From positions 920,993 through 984,992 of the forward strand of contig JAGNLV010000001.1 of assembly GCA_017999435.1 (NCBI GenBank): a DNA stretch of 64,000 nucleotides. The letters run 5' to 3'. Positions 24,595 through 32,077 of the stretch are shown here, piece by piece. Source of the stretch: Candidatus Zixiibacteriota bacterium (GTDB taxonomy: Bacteria; Zixibacteria; MSB-5A5; GN15; FEB-12). Each line of letters starts with the position of its first letter. Position 1 is the first letter of the stretch. The notes beneath the pieces were generated by a model. That model searched no databases. It saw only the letters and a list, made by a program, of their open reading frames with translations, and was not told where the DNA came from. The position numbers and the translations under genes are program-made.

Positions 24595-26121
24595 CTATTT
24601 GAGCAGCATCATCTTCCGCGTCTGGCTGAACCCGGTCGCTTCAAGACGGTACAGGTAGATGCCGGAAGACTGCTCGGAAGCATCCCAGGTGACACTGTGG
24701 TCGCCCGCGTCGTACTGACCATCCGCCAGCACCGCCACCCGCTGCCCCATGATGTTGTAGACGACGAGCGTAACGTGCGACGCGGTCGGCAGCGAGAACC
24801 CAATCTGGGTGGCCGGGTTGAACGGGTTGGGGTAGTTGCCCAGCAGGACGGGCGTTTGATCGTCGGCCGCCAACGGGGGCTCCGGCGGCTCGGGGCCGTT
24901 GATGATAACGACACAGTCGACGCCCTCGATCGGTGTGCCGTCGAGCAGATTGCCGGTCAGAGTCAGCGCCACCGTCTCGCCGGCGTACACTTGGCCGAGC
25001 GCAGCGATAATCTCATCGCGGTAGAACTTGAGCGTCATATCAGTATACCCGTCGGGGCCGGCGGCCGTGCACTGGCACTGCACCGCATCGGCCGGCACCG
25101 GGGCCGCGACATCCTCAAAGCTGTGGCGGATCGGCGAGACGCCTTGCAGGGTCACCGTCGTCCAGTCGATCATCGTCGGATCGAACTCGGCCGTGCCGAG
25201 GATAGCGACCGGGAGGACGCCGCGGGGAGGCCGGACACCGGGATCGGGCTTGGCCGACGGCACGGCATCGCTGAGCTCATCCACTGCGAGGGTCGGTGCC
25301 CCGTCGCGATAGGGGCGCAGATTGAGCGGATTCGGGCAGGAGCCGGGTTTGATGTCGAGGGCGACGGGGAGAAACTCCGGTTCACTGGCCGGTCCCACAC
25401 AAATGTCATCGAACCAGACCGTCCCTTCCTGACACGAAATATCGAGGTAGGCCGGTTCGCTCATCCACGACTCCTCGGGCAGAGTGATCTCGCCCAGGTA
25501 AGACGAATTGACCCAGAACTCGGCATGCAACTGACTGTCACCCGGAAGCGAGAGGCGGCACCTTACGTCATGCCAGGTGTCCAGGGCAAAGCCGGTGTAC
25601 ACGGTTGCACCACCCCACGGGCCCAGCTTGATGTCGCCGTTCGGAAGGAACGTCAAGAGCCCCGGGCAGGGACAGTCCCACCAGTCGGGGCCGGTGCGAA
25701 GCCCGAACATGGCGCGGTAAGGGTGGCAGCCCGAGAGCGGTTCATGGCCATTTGTGACCGAGAACGTGACTTCCAAAGGTAGATCCATGCTGATCGGCCG
25801 AGTGACGACAGAACCCCAACACGAGCCCAGCAGGCCGAACATACGTAAGGAAGCCGATCCGGTGTGGGCGTATGTATGATCGATTTCAATACCGGGGACG
25901 TTGCCGCTCCCATGCCAGTTGACCGACCAGCCAGAGCCGGAGTAATCCTCAAAGCTGTCACACCAAGGCTCGGGCGCGGGAGACAAGAGGTCGCCGTTTG
26001 CGGCAATGACGGCGTGGGAAGGGGCATGCCCGCCGGCCGAAATAGTGGTTGCCCCCCAGGTCGGAGAGGAGACGAGGAAGGCCAACAATAACACCACGAG
26101 AGATTGTTTCCTCAGATCCAT
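24595..26121 (-). CDS. secreted protein with T9SS type-A sorting tail
   Basis: 508 aa from the ATG at 26121, with GGAGG 7 nt upstream. Signal peptide MDLRKQSLVVLLLAFLVSSPTWGA. Residues ~45-240 look like a concanavalin/LamG-type beta-sandwich (DSFEDYSG, TGSASLRMFG, TWHDVRCRL, VWFDDICVG). A second domain starts VALDIKPGSCPNPLN and continues GVLPVAILGTAEFDP..DWTTVTLQGV, a module I know only as a recurrent, unnamed domain of secreted FCB proteins. The last ~80 residues are the sorting tail: NYPNPFNPATQIGFSL, VVYNIMGQRVAVL, GIYLYRLEA, ending KMMLLK. Export via T9SS to the cell surface is the inference. Ligand unknown. Confidence 0.8.
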   Translation of the reverse strand: MDLRKQSLVVLLLAFLVSSPTWGATTISAGGHAPSHAVIAANGDLLSPAPEPWCDSFEDYSGSGWSVNWHGSGNVPGIEIDHTYAHTGSASLRMFGLLGSCWGSVVTRPISMDLPLEVTFSVTNGHEPLSGCHPYRAMFGLRTGPDWWDCPCPGLLTFLPNGDIKLGPWGGATVYTGFALDTWHDVRCRLSLPGDSQLHAEFWVNSSYLGEITLPEESWMSEPAYLDISCQEGTVWFDDICVGPASEPEFLPVALDIKPGSCPNPLNLRPYRDGAPTLAVDELSDAVPSAKPDPGVRPPRGVLPVAILGTAEFDPTMIDWTTVTLQGVSPIRHSFEDVAAPVPADAVQCQCTAAGPDGYTDMTLKFYRDEIIAALGQVYAGETVALTLTGNLLDGTPIEGVDCVVIINGPEPPEPPLAADDQTPVLLGNYPNPFNPATQIGFSLPTASHVTLVVYNIMGQRVAVLADGQYDAGDHSVTWDASEQSSGIYLYRLEATGFSQTRKMMLLK

Positions 26122-26256
26122 CGCAAACCTCCATCGGAACGAGTTCTTCGAGCGCTGTTCGCGCCGAATGGCGCGACACACTAGTCGCTTTCAGCAATTG
26201 TCTTTGCTCAGGGAATAGGTACTGAACGCGAGATTTGTCGGAACCCGAATTCCCGG

Positions 26257-28221
26257 TTATTTCCCGGCCGCCCGCAATTCCCCCTCTGTCACCCACCCCC
26301 CATTTGTCCAGTACCGGATTGACGCGTATCGCTCCCGAATTCCTTCAGAAAGGGTCTTGGAAGGGAGTGCCCCCGAGGAAACCAAGCCCTTGTAGGACAG
26401 CGCAAGCTGCTCTGACACGTCAAGTTCTTCAACCCTAAGAGATTGATCGAAGTAATAGATCAGTTGGGCCTCGGGCTGTGAAGGTATAGGGAGGAGTGTC
26501 ACCTTGATTCTGCCGTGGACAACTTGCGGTTCCATTGCCCCGTAGTGCTGGATACCGAGCGCTCGCGAAATCTCCTCCAATGGAAACAGGACATATGCCG
26601 GCTGGTTGCCTTCTCCACCGAACATGAGATCGGCGCTCATAAGGTTGAAAGGAGGCGAACATCCCTGAGCGCTAAACGGATCCAGCAAGAATAGGCACTT
26701 AGTATCATACGCGTTGTTCCACCCCTGCATCACCAACTTTTGCCGGCCTGCTGAGTCTGCGAACCAGGAGTGGATTCCCGTATATCCGGAGTGGACGTAC
26801 CAACCTAGCGGGTCGCCGACAGAGTCAAAAAACCGAATGTAGCTCCTTGTACCATTCAGGCTGGCGTTCAGAACAGTCATGAATACCGGGCCGTTCTGCG
26901 TATCTCGGAAGGAAAGAGCGGCCACCTCGTAATTCCAGGACGCGAGGAGAGTCTCCGCCGGCTGGCCCGGGATGATGGCACTGCGGCTCCACAACGAATC
27001 GCCGTCCTGATCGAAGACACGGAGAATGGCATTGTCCGGGCAGTCGGAAGCCTGACTCACAAGAACGGCCACTTCATTGTCGGCATCCGAATCGACATCC
27101 ACGATTCTCACAAATGCAAATTCCGGCAGGATCGACTCGCACTGACAAGTCGTGGCCCACAAACGCTCACCGGCCGCGTTTAGGAGGGTTAATTCCTTAC
27201 CAAGGATCTCGTATCGCACCGGGTTATGATCAAACCACCATGGTGCGAAGGTTCGCGTCCATGTGATGGCCAGAAGCACATAGAGCAGTATCGCGAGCAG
27301 GGCCACCTCCGTCTTGATGCTCCGGCCCCAGTGCACCGCTTTGCGGGCCACGAACTGACCGATGCACATCCGCTCGGAGCGGACAATGTTGTAGTTCTCC
27401 ACAACATCGGAGAGGCGCTCGGCGGCAATCAGGCCAAGGCGGCGGCGCGGATAGCGGGCGCCCAGAGCGGCCAGCGCCGCGCGGGCCTCCGCTTCGTTGG
27501 CGGCCGGGATCACGACGTACCGGACGGTCGAGAAGACCGCACGCTCGAGTTTGACGGCGAGCGTGGCGGCGTTGATCGGCAGCAGCGTTCCATTGGCGGC
27601 GATGCTGCCGGTGAACGCCACCTCGGAAGAGACAAATCGCTCGTGGCGCATAATCTCCGGGCGGAGCAACTGCGTGTAGGCGACGAGCGCCGCGGCCAGG
27701 CCGATGGAATCGCCGGTCGCGGTGCGGCTGTTGCCCTCGAGACGGAAGTGGGCATGGAGACTCGCGGCGTCATCGCCGCCCAAATTCGGCAGAGCGGCTT
27801 TGGCGACGCGCGGAAAGATGCCGACGGGTCCGGCTGCTCGGGAGAGGCTGCCGAAAGGTTCGCTGCCGGCCAGACCGCGCAAGAGCGGGCGGACCGACTT
27901 GAGCGAGTCGTACACGACACCGACGAAGGGATCATCCGGCGCCCGCAACTGCCCCTCGAACGTGACTTCATCGGCGGCCAAATCCCCGGGGCGGCGGGTC
28001 CGCGCGCCGATCGGCTCGACCGCGCCGACGAGCGTGTACATCCGCCCGCGGGTGGCCTCGCCGCCGTCGGTTTCGACAAACAGGCAGCGGACGCGGTCGA
28101 ACCAGAGGTGCCCGGTTTCGCTGTCCCATTCGGCGGCGATTTTGTCCAGGCGCGCGGCGGTGGCCGGAGCGGGGGCGCGAAGCCGGTCAATGGCCTCCCG
28201 CAGCCGGTCGCGCTCGATCAC
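26257..28221 (-). CDS. Lon-type Ser/Lys protease domain fused to membrane segment and beta-rich exterior domain
   Basis: 654 aa; the start overlaps the upstream stop by 4 nt. Residues ~115-265 resemble the Lon (S16) proteolytic domain: TGDSIGLAAALVAY with candidate catalytic Ser172, then FTGSIAANGTLLPIN...AVKLERA with candidate Lys224, then YVVIPAANEAEA, matching the Lon order MTGE..GRVLPIGG..KEKL..VIIP. No AAA+ domain is present. A transmembrane helix (VALLAILLYVLLAITW) is near 305-322. The ~330-residue remainder has FG-GAP/VCBS-like turns (RIVDVDSDADNEVAVLVS, RVFDQDGDSLW), so it may be a propeller outside the membrane. Last gene of the leftward arm of the ECF island. A role in cleaving a regulator is inference. 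Confidence 0.7.
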   Translation of the reverse strand: MIERDRLREAIDRLRAPAPATAARLDKIAAEWDSETGHLWFDRVRCLFVETDGGEATRGRMYTLVGAVEPIGARTRRPGDLAADEVTFEGQLRAPDDPFVGVVYDSLKSVRPLLRGLAGSEPFGSLSRAAGPVGIFPRVAKAALPNLGGDDAASLHAHFRLEGNSRTATGDSIGLAAALVAYTQLLRPEIMRHERFVSSEVAFTGSIAANGTLLPINAATLAVKLERAVFSTVRYVVIPAANEAEARAALAALGARYPRRRLGLIAAERLSDVVENYNIVRSERMCIGQFVARKAVHWGRSIKTEVALLAILLYVLLAITWTRTFAPWWFDHNPVRYEILGKELTLLNAAGERLWATTCQCESILPEFAFVRIVDVDSDADNEVAVLVSQASDCPDNAILRVFDQDGDSLWSRSAIIPGQPAETLLASWNYEVAALSFRDTQNGPVFMTVLNASLNGTRSYIRFFDSVGDPLGWYVHSGYTGIHSWFADSAGRQKLVMQGWNNAYDTKCLFLLDPFSAQGCSPPFNLMSADLMFGGEGNQPAYVLFPLEEISRALGIQHYGAMEPQVVHGRIKVTLLPIPSQPEAQLIYYFDQSLRVEELDVSEQLALSYKGLVSSGALPSKTLSEGIRERYASIRYWTNGGWVTEGELRAAGK

Positions 28222-28661
28222 GAGGGTCTCCCCCGCGCCGTCATCGGGGGGTTGGCATCGGCGCCCGATGAAAAGAGCTCTTTGGCCGCCGCGACTTCGC
28301 CGGCGCCCTGGGCGCAGACCATGACGGCTCGTTCAGTCTCCCCCGCATACGCCCAGGCCCGCGCAAGCGCCAGGTCCACGGTCTCCCGCTGTTCCGGGGA
28401 ACCGATTTCCCTGGCGAGGGTGCGGATGGCGGCGAGATTTTCGGGAGGGCAGTCGGCAAGATGTTCGGGGGCGAGCGATTCGGCGAAGAGAGCCGTGTAC
28501 TCATCGAGGTAGGATTGGTACGACGGGTTGGCGCGGTGGGCGGCGAGGTTCGGCCAGAACGCGGCGAGCGCGAGCAGGCGATGGTCGCCGACCGGGCGGG
28601 CGGCGAGCGCGGCTTTGAGGGCGCCGAACGCGCGGGCGAACTGCAGGGACGAGAGGGTCAT
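28218..28661 (-). CDS. small helical hypothetical protein
   Basis: 147 aa, Ala/Leu-rich, predicted mostly helical, with no signal peptide and no motif I recognise. The helical pairs (YLDEYTALFAESLAPEHL, ALARAWAYAGETERAVMVCAQG) resemble TPR-type repeats, so an adaptor role is possible. It begins 8 nt after the anti-sigma-like gene and overlaps the Lon-like gene by 4 nt, so it is translated with them. The GC skew and codon use match its neighbours. Confidence 0.6.
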   Translation of the reverse strand: MTLSSLQFARAFGALKAALAARPVGDHRLLALAAFWPNLAAHRANPSYQSYLDEYTALFAESLAPEHLADCPPENLAAIRTLAREIGSPEQRETVDLALARAWAYAGETERAVMVCAQGAGEVAAAKELFSSGADANPPMTARGRPS

Positions 28662-28669
28662 CGTATCGC

Positions 28670-29524
28670 CTAGGCCTTAAACAACCGAATCGAGAGGCTT
28701 TTGGGGGAACCGGAGAGCCGGAACGACGCCCGGCCGGCCTGAGGCGCCTCGAGCGCGTGGGCCTCGGTTCCCTCGATCACATACACCCGGAGGGCGTCCT
28801 TCTCGTCGATGCCGACGAGGTTCAGGAATTCGAGCGTCACCAGCTTCCCCTCCGTCTTTCCCTCGAAGCGGAGCCGCACGCGGTCGGCTCGGGAGCTTTC
28901 GAGAACGGTCTCCCCGCCGTATTCGGTCCGGTCGGGATCATACGCGAGTTCATCGAGCGTGAACGAGACATCGGGGAGCTTCACCTCCCACTTGAGCGCT
29001 TCGATGTCGGCATCAGCGACATCGGAGAGGTCGGCCCGGCCGGCCGAGTCGGTGAGGAGCTCTTTCTGTATGTCGGGCAGGCGGAGGAGCACGTGCGCAG
29101 CCTGCCGGGGATCATCGGTCACCAACTGGACCCACTGCCGCCGGTCGGGGGCGCTGCGCATGACGCGGAGGACCATTTCGGGGCTTTCGGAGAAATACTC
29201 GCGAAGGCACTCGACGGCGGGCCGCTCCTCCGGGCGGCCATCGGCGGCCAGGAGGTACTCCTGCGGGGGGGCGGCCGGCGCCATGGGGGTCATCGGAATC
29301 ACCCGTCCGCGCAGAGCCTCATTATATATGCGGTCGCGCAACTGCATAGCCGGTGGGGGGATCGGCTCCCGGTCGGACTCGCCCACAACCTGCGTATCCT
29401 GAAGTCCTTCAAGGAATTCCCGGCAGAACTCGCACTCAGCGAGATGCCCCTGCACCACATCCCTGCGGTCGCCGGATAGCTTCCCGTCGAGAAACAGGAG
29501 CAAATCAGTCACGTTCACGTGCAC
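28670..29524 (-). CDS. zinc-finger anti-sigma-like protein
   Basis: 284 aa from a GTG at 29524 with AAGGAG 6 nt upstream. The first ~40 residues are an anti-sigma zinc-finger type (zf-HC2): LLLFLDGKLSGDRRDVVQGHLAECEFCREFL split over ~8-38, with HLAECEFC giving HxxxCxxC. There is no transmembrane segment, unlike most ECF anti-sigmas. The middle (70-180) is acidic and helical. The C-terminal third is beta-rich (YGGETVLESSRADRVRLRFEGK) and ends FRLSGSPKSLSIRLF. The position next to an ECF sigma operon suggests it binds that sigma factor. Binding partner is inferred. Confidence 0.65.
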   Translation of the reverse strand: MHVNVTDLLLFLDGKLSGDRRDVVQGHLAECEFCREFLEGLQDTQVVGESDREPIPPPAMQLRDRIYNEALRGRVIPMTPMAPAAPPQEYLLAADGRPEERPAVECLREYFSESPEMVLRVMRSAPDRRQWVQLVTDDPRQAAHVLLRLPDIQKELLTDSAGRADLSDVADADIEALKWEVKLPDVSFTLDELAYDPDRTEYGGETVLESSRADRVRLRFEGKTEGKLVTLEFLNLVGIDEKDALRVYVIEGTEAHALEAPQAGRASFRLSGSPKSLSIRLFKA

Positions 29525-29557
29525 GGTCTTCTCCTTCCATGCTCCCGTAGAAAATAG

Positions 29558-30619
29558 TCACTGGAGCAGGCCGATGTCGGACTGACCAAGCAAATCGATC
29601 ATCCGGCGGTACCCCTCGTTGAGAGTCGTTTCGAACACATATTTGTAGTCCTGCAGGTAGCGCTCGTGGGCTTCGGGCGGCATCACCTCGCGGAAGTAAG
29701 CCGGGAGGCCGTCGGAGCCGCCGGCGAGGAAATCGGCGAGGTAGAGCTCGAGAGCCTTGCGGAAAGCCTCTCCCTCGGCCGGAGTGATCCGTCCCAGGGT
29801 GACATAGCGGGCGATAGCCGAGGCGGCGGTATCGTCCACCGCCCGTTGGCGGGCCCGATCGCCCGCGGCGCGGGTGCAGAGTTCTTCCGGGCCGGGGAGG
29901 GGCGCGGGGGCGCACTCGGCGCCGGCGAGAAAGGCGGCGTTCACCTCGACCATCAGGGCCAGCAATTCATAGAGCGGGACGACCGGCGGAGCGCCGGTCT
30001 CATCGCGGATCAGGCGGAAAATCGCGGCGCACCAGGAGGATCGATTGGTCGTGCGGTTGAAGGCCGCGAGCACGGTTCGGCGCAGCATGTCAGGCTCGAC
30101 GACAAAGGCATCGGGCCGCGGATGGGGGGCATCCTGAGCAGGGGCCACCAGCACGGCGCGGGTGGAGGGATCGGTCCAGGAGACATACTCCGAGGACGCG
30201 AGGATGTCCCTGACCCGCCGCTTGAGGAGCGCGACCTGCGGATCGTGTTCTCCCCAAAGGCGCGAGATCTGCTGCTTCACCTGGCAGTAGAGGAAGATGC
30301 CGAAGAGGGATTCGAGGCCGGTGATGTCCTCGGGCGGCAGCGCCGGGCAGCCCTGGCGTTTCAGATAGGGGAAGAGCCCAAGGCAGGGGAGGCCGCCGGC
30401 CGGCGCTAAGATACCCGCCAGCACGTCGATGGCCAGGTCCCGCATGGGATCATCGCCGGCATAACCGGCCAGCGGCAGAGGCACGTGGCGGGCGCGCAGG
30501 TTGCGGAGGAAGACAATAGTGCGGCGACAGCTCAGGTCGAAGAAGGCATCGAAGGCGCGCCGGGAGAGGGGCGTGCGAAGGAAGTTCGCGATAATCGAGG
30601 CCACGGGTGTATCTGTCAT
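29558..30619 (-). CDS. unknown 353-aa helical protein, first gene of leftward arm
   Basis: I do not recognise a family. It has no signal peptide or membrane segment and looks mostly helical. It starts MTDTPVASIIANFLRT and has an Arg-rich stretch (LSCRRTIVFLRNLRARH) near 30-45. A charged C-terminal helix reads AHERYLQDYKYVFETTLNEG. It is preceded by a good promoter (-35 TTGTCA, -10 TATCTT) and followed after 33 bp by the zinc-finger gene. In sigma/anti-sigma operons this position often holds the sigma factor, but no sigma region 2 or 4 is evident. Confidence 0.6.
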   Translation of the reverse strand: MTDTPVASIIANFLRTPLSRRAFDAFFDLSCRRTIVFLRNLRARHVPLPLAGYAGDDPMRDLAIDVLAGILAPAGGLPCLGLFPYLKRQGCPALPPEDITGLESLFGIFLYCQVKQQISRLWGEHDPQVALLKRRVRDILASSEYVSWTDPSTRAVLVAPAQDAPHPRPDAFVVEPDMLRRTVLAAFNRTTNRSSWCAAIFRLIRDETGAPPVVPLYELLALMVEVNAAFLAGAECAPAPLPGPEELCTRAAGDRARQRAVDDTAASAIARYVTLGRITPAEGEAFRKALELYLADFLAGGSDGLPAYFREVMPPEAHERYLQDYKYVFETTLNEGYRRMIDLLGQSDIGLLQ

Positions 30620-30686
30620 GGTCGCCGCACCGATCCTGCATTACCGGTCCGCATGGCGCTGCGAGCGGGCTTGCCCTATTGACGGC

Positions 30687-30715
30687 AAGATACGACCTTA
30701 CGGGTCGGTTGACAA
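30687..30715 (-). promoter_or_regulatory. promoter of the leftward arm of the ECF island
   Basis: On the minus strand TTGTCA (30710-30715) and TATCTT (30687-30692) have a 17-nt spacer. The -35 overlaps the plus-strand TTGACA at 30709-30714, so the two arms may share one polymerase-binding segment. Confidence 0.55.
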
Positions 30716-30840
30716 GGGCAACGCGGGGAAATATGGGTATCAGGTGCGAGCCGTGCGAGCGCGGTTTCGTGCACCCCCGGAGGTTTAAATCTCACGCCGG
30801 GCGTTCTTGGCGTTGCTTTTTCGGCGGCGGATCGTATAAA
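30709..30840 (+). promoter_or_regulatory. candidate promoters of the ECF sigma operon
   Basis: Distal: perfect TTGACA (30709-30714) with weak TATGGG 17 nt on (30732-30737). Proximal: TTGCTT (30813-30818), 16-nt spacer, TATAAA (30835-30840), giving a ~65-nt leader before the GTG at 30913. No clear GGAAC-type ECF autoregulated promoter was seen. Confidence 0.4.
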
Positions 30841-30912
30841 TACGCGGACGAACGAGATCCTTCACCGACAACGGCCGGTCCCTGACTGAGGGCTGTCCGC
30901 ATAACCGCAGAT

Positions 30913-31467
30913 GTGACCGAGAGTATCAACATTCTCTGGCGGCGAGTGGTCGACGGCGACCGGGCCGCCTGGGCCGACCTCGTGCGGCAGTTTGCCCCGC
31001 TAGTTATGACGGTGGCGGTGCGCAGCGGGCTGAGTGCGCCCGATGCGGAGGACTGCGGGCAGCAGGTGTGGCTGGCGCTGTACCGGACGCGGAAGAATGT
31101 GCGCGATCCGGCGCGTCTTCCGGCCTGGCTGATCCAGACGACCCGGCGGCGGGCGGTGCGAATGCGACAGCAGCAATCAGCCCGCCGTCAGGTGGAAGCG
31201 GACGCGCCAGAGGCGGCGTCCTTGTGTCTGCCCGACGACCAGGTGGTACAGCTTGAGCAGGCGGCGATTCTCGAGGGGGCGCTAGCGCGGCTCGAGCCGC
31301 GCTGCCGGGACTTGCTGCGGAAGCTCTTTTTCTCGCCGGGCGGGACGACCTACGCGGAAATCGCCCGGCACTTCGGCCTCTCCCCCAACGCGCTGGGACC
31401 GTTGCGCTCGCGGTGTCTGGCGCGCCTGCGAAAAATCCTTGCCGAACTGGGCTACCCGGTGGACTAA
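30913..31467 (+). CDS. ECF-type RNA polymerase sigma factor
   Basis: 184 aa from a GTG start. Region 2 is at ~10-80: DRAAWADLVRQFAPLVMTVAVRSGL, DAEDCGQQVWLALYR (the DAEDxxQ motif) and LPAWLIQTTRRRAVRMRQ. Region 4 is at ~120-180: LEPRCRDLLRKLFF, TYAEIARHFGLSPNALGPLRSRCLARLRK. It directs RNA polymerase to a small regulon. The next gene encodes a small HxxxCxxC protein and then a CHAT protease and a subtilase, all on the same strand, so these are likely its regulators or targets. In Porphyromonas an ECF factor (SigP) works with PorX, and a PorX-like protein is encoded at 10046. Confidence 0.92.
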   Translation: MTESINILWRRVVDGDRAAWADLVRQFAPLVMTVAVRSGLSAPDAEDCGQQVWLALYRTRKNVRDPARLPAWLIQTTRRRAVRMRQQQSARRQVEADAPEAASLCLPDDQVVQLEQAAILEGALARLEPRCRDLLRKLFFSPGGTTYAEIARHFGLSPNALGPLRSRCLARLRKILAELGYPVD

Positions 31468-31516
31468 GCGGGGCCGGTGCGGCTCTTTTAGGGCAGAGAG
31501 TGAAGGAAACCGCCGT

Positions 31517-32077
31517 ATGAAATCATCCGATCGCCATCCCACGCGCGCGCAAATGCTTGCGGCCGCCCGCTCAGGTCCCGGCCGACTCCGCGGACACCTG
31601 CAGAGATGCGCCGAGTGCCTCAAATGGTTTGAGATGCTGCGGCGCTTTTCTCCGGCGGGAAGCGCCGGGTTGATGGCGCCATCCGAGGACGCGGTGGAGC
31701 GATGGATCAACGTTTCGCTGCTGGCGCCGCCGCCGTCACTCCGCACGAAGAGCAGCGGCCGGGTGGTGTTCGACTCGTGGCGGGAGCGGCCGGCCGCCGT
31801 TCGCGATCTCCCGGAGGGGCTGGTGCGGCGGTTGCGCCTGGCGGCGCCTGACCTGGATCTGGAGATTGTCGGCGAGCAGCGGCGGCGGGAGTGGCGATTC
31901 ATCGCGCGGGTGTATCGGGGCCGGACGGCGGCGGGGGATTTCGTGCTCCGGGCGGGGCGGCAGCGCGTGGTTCCGGGCGGGGACGGTTTCCTGACATGGT
32001 CGTCGAGCCGGCCGCCCCGGACGGTTGTGCTGATCTCACCCGACCGGGAAATCCGCTTTGAGAATGTGTCATGGTGA
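31517..32077 (+). CDS. small HxxxCxxC protein, putative anti-sigma
   Basis: 186 aa from the ATG at 31517 with GAAGGA 8 nt upstream. Residues ~20-40 hold GHLQRCAECLKWFEM, which matches the HxxxCxxC half of zf-HC2 anti-sigma zinc fingers. The rest is Arg-rich with beta-strand character toward the end (GDFVLRAGRQRVV, PRTVVLISPDREIRF) and contains no membrane segment. It lies 49 nt after the sigma gene and overlaps the CHAT gene by 7 nt (ATGGTGA). Anti-sigma function is inferred from motif plus position. Confidence 0.6.
   Translation: MKSSDRHPTRAQMLAAARSGPGRLRGHLQRCAECLKWFEMLRRFSPAGSAGLMAPSEDAVERWINVSLLAPPPSLRTKSSGRVVFDSWRERPAAVRDLPEGLVRRLRLAAPDLDLEIVGEQRRREWRFIARVYRGRTAAGDFVLRAGRQRVVPGGDGFLTWSSSRPPRTVVLISPDREIRFENVSW

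Noticed and set aside
26257-28221. Full Lon protease
   Set aside because: There is no N-domain or AAA+ ATPase; only the proteolytic domain pattern is present.
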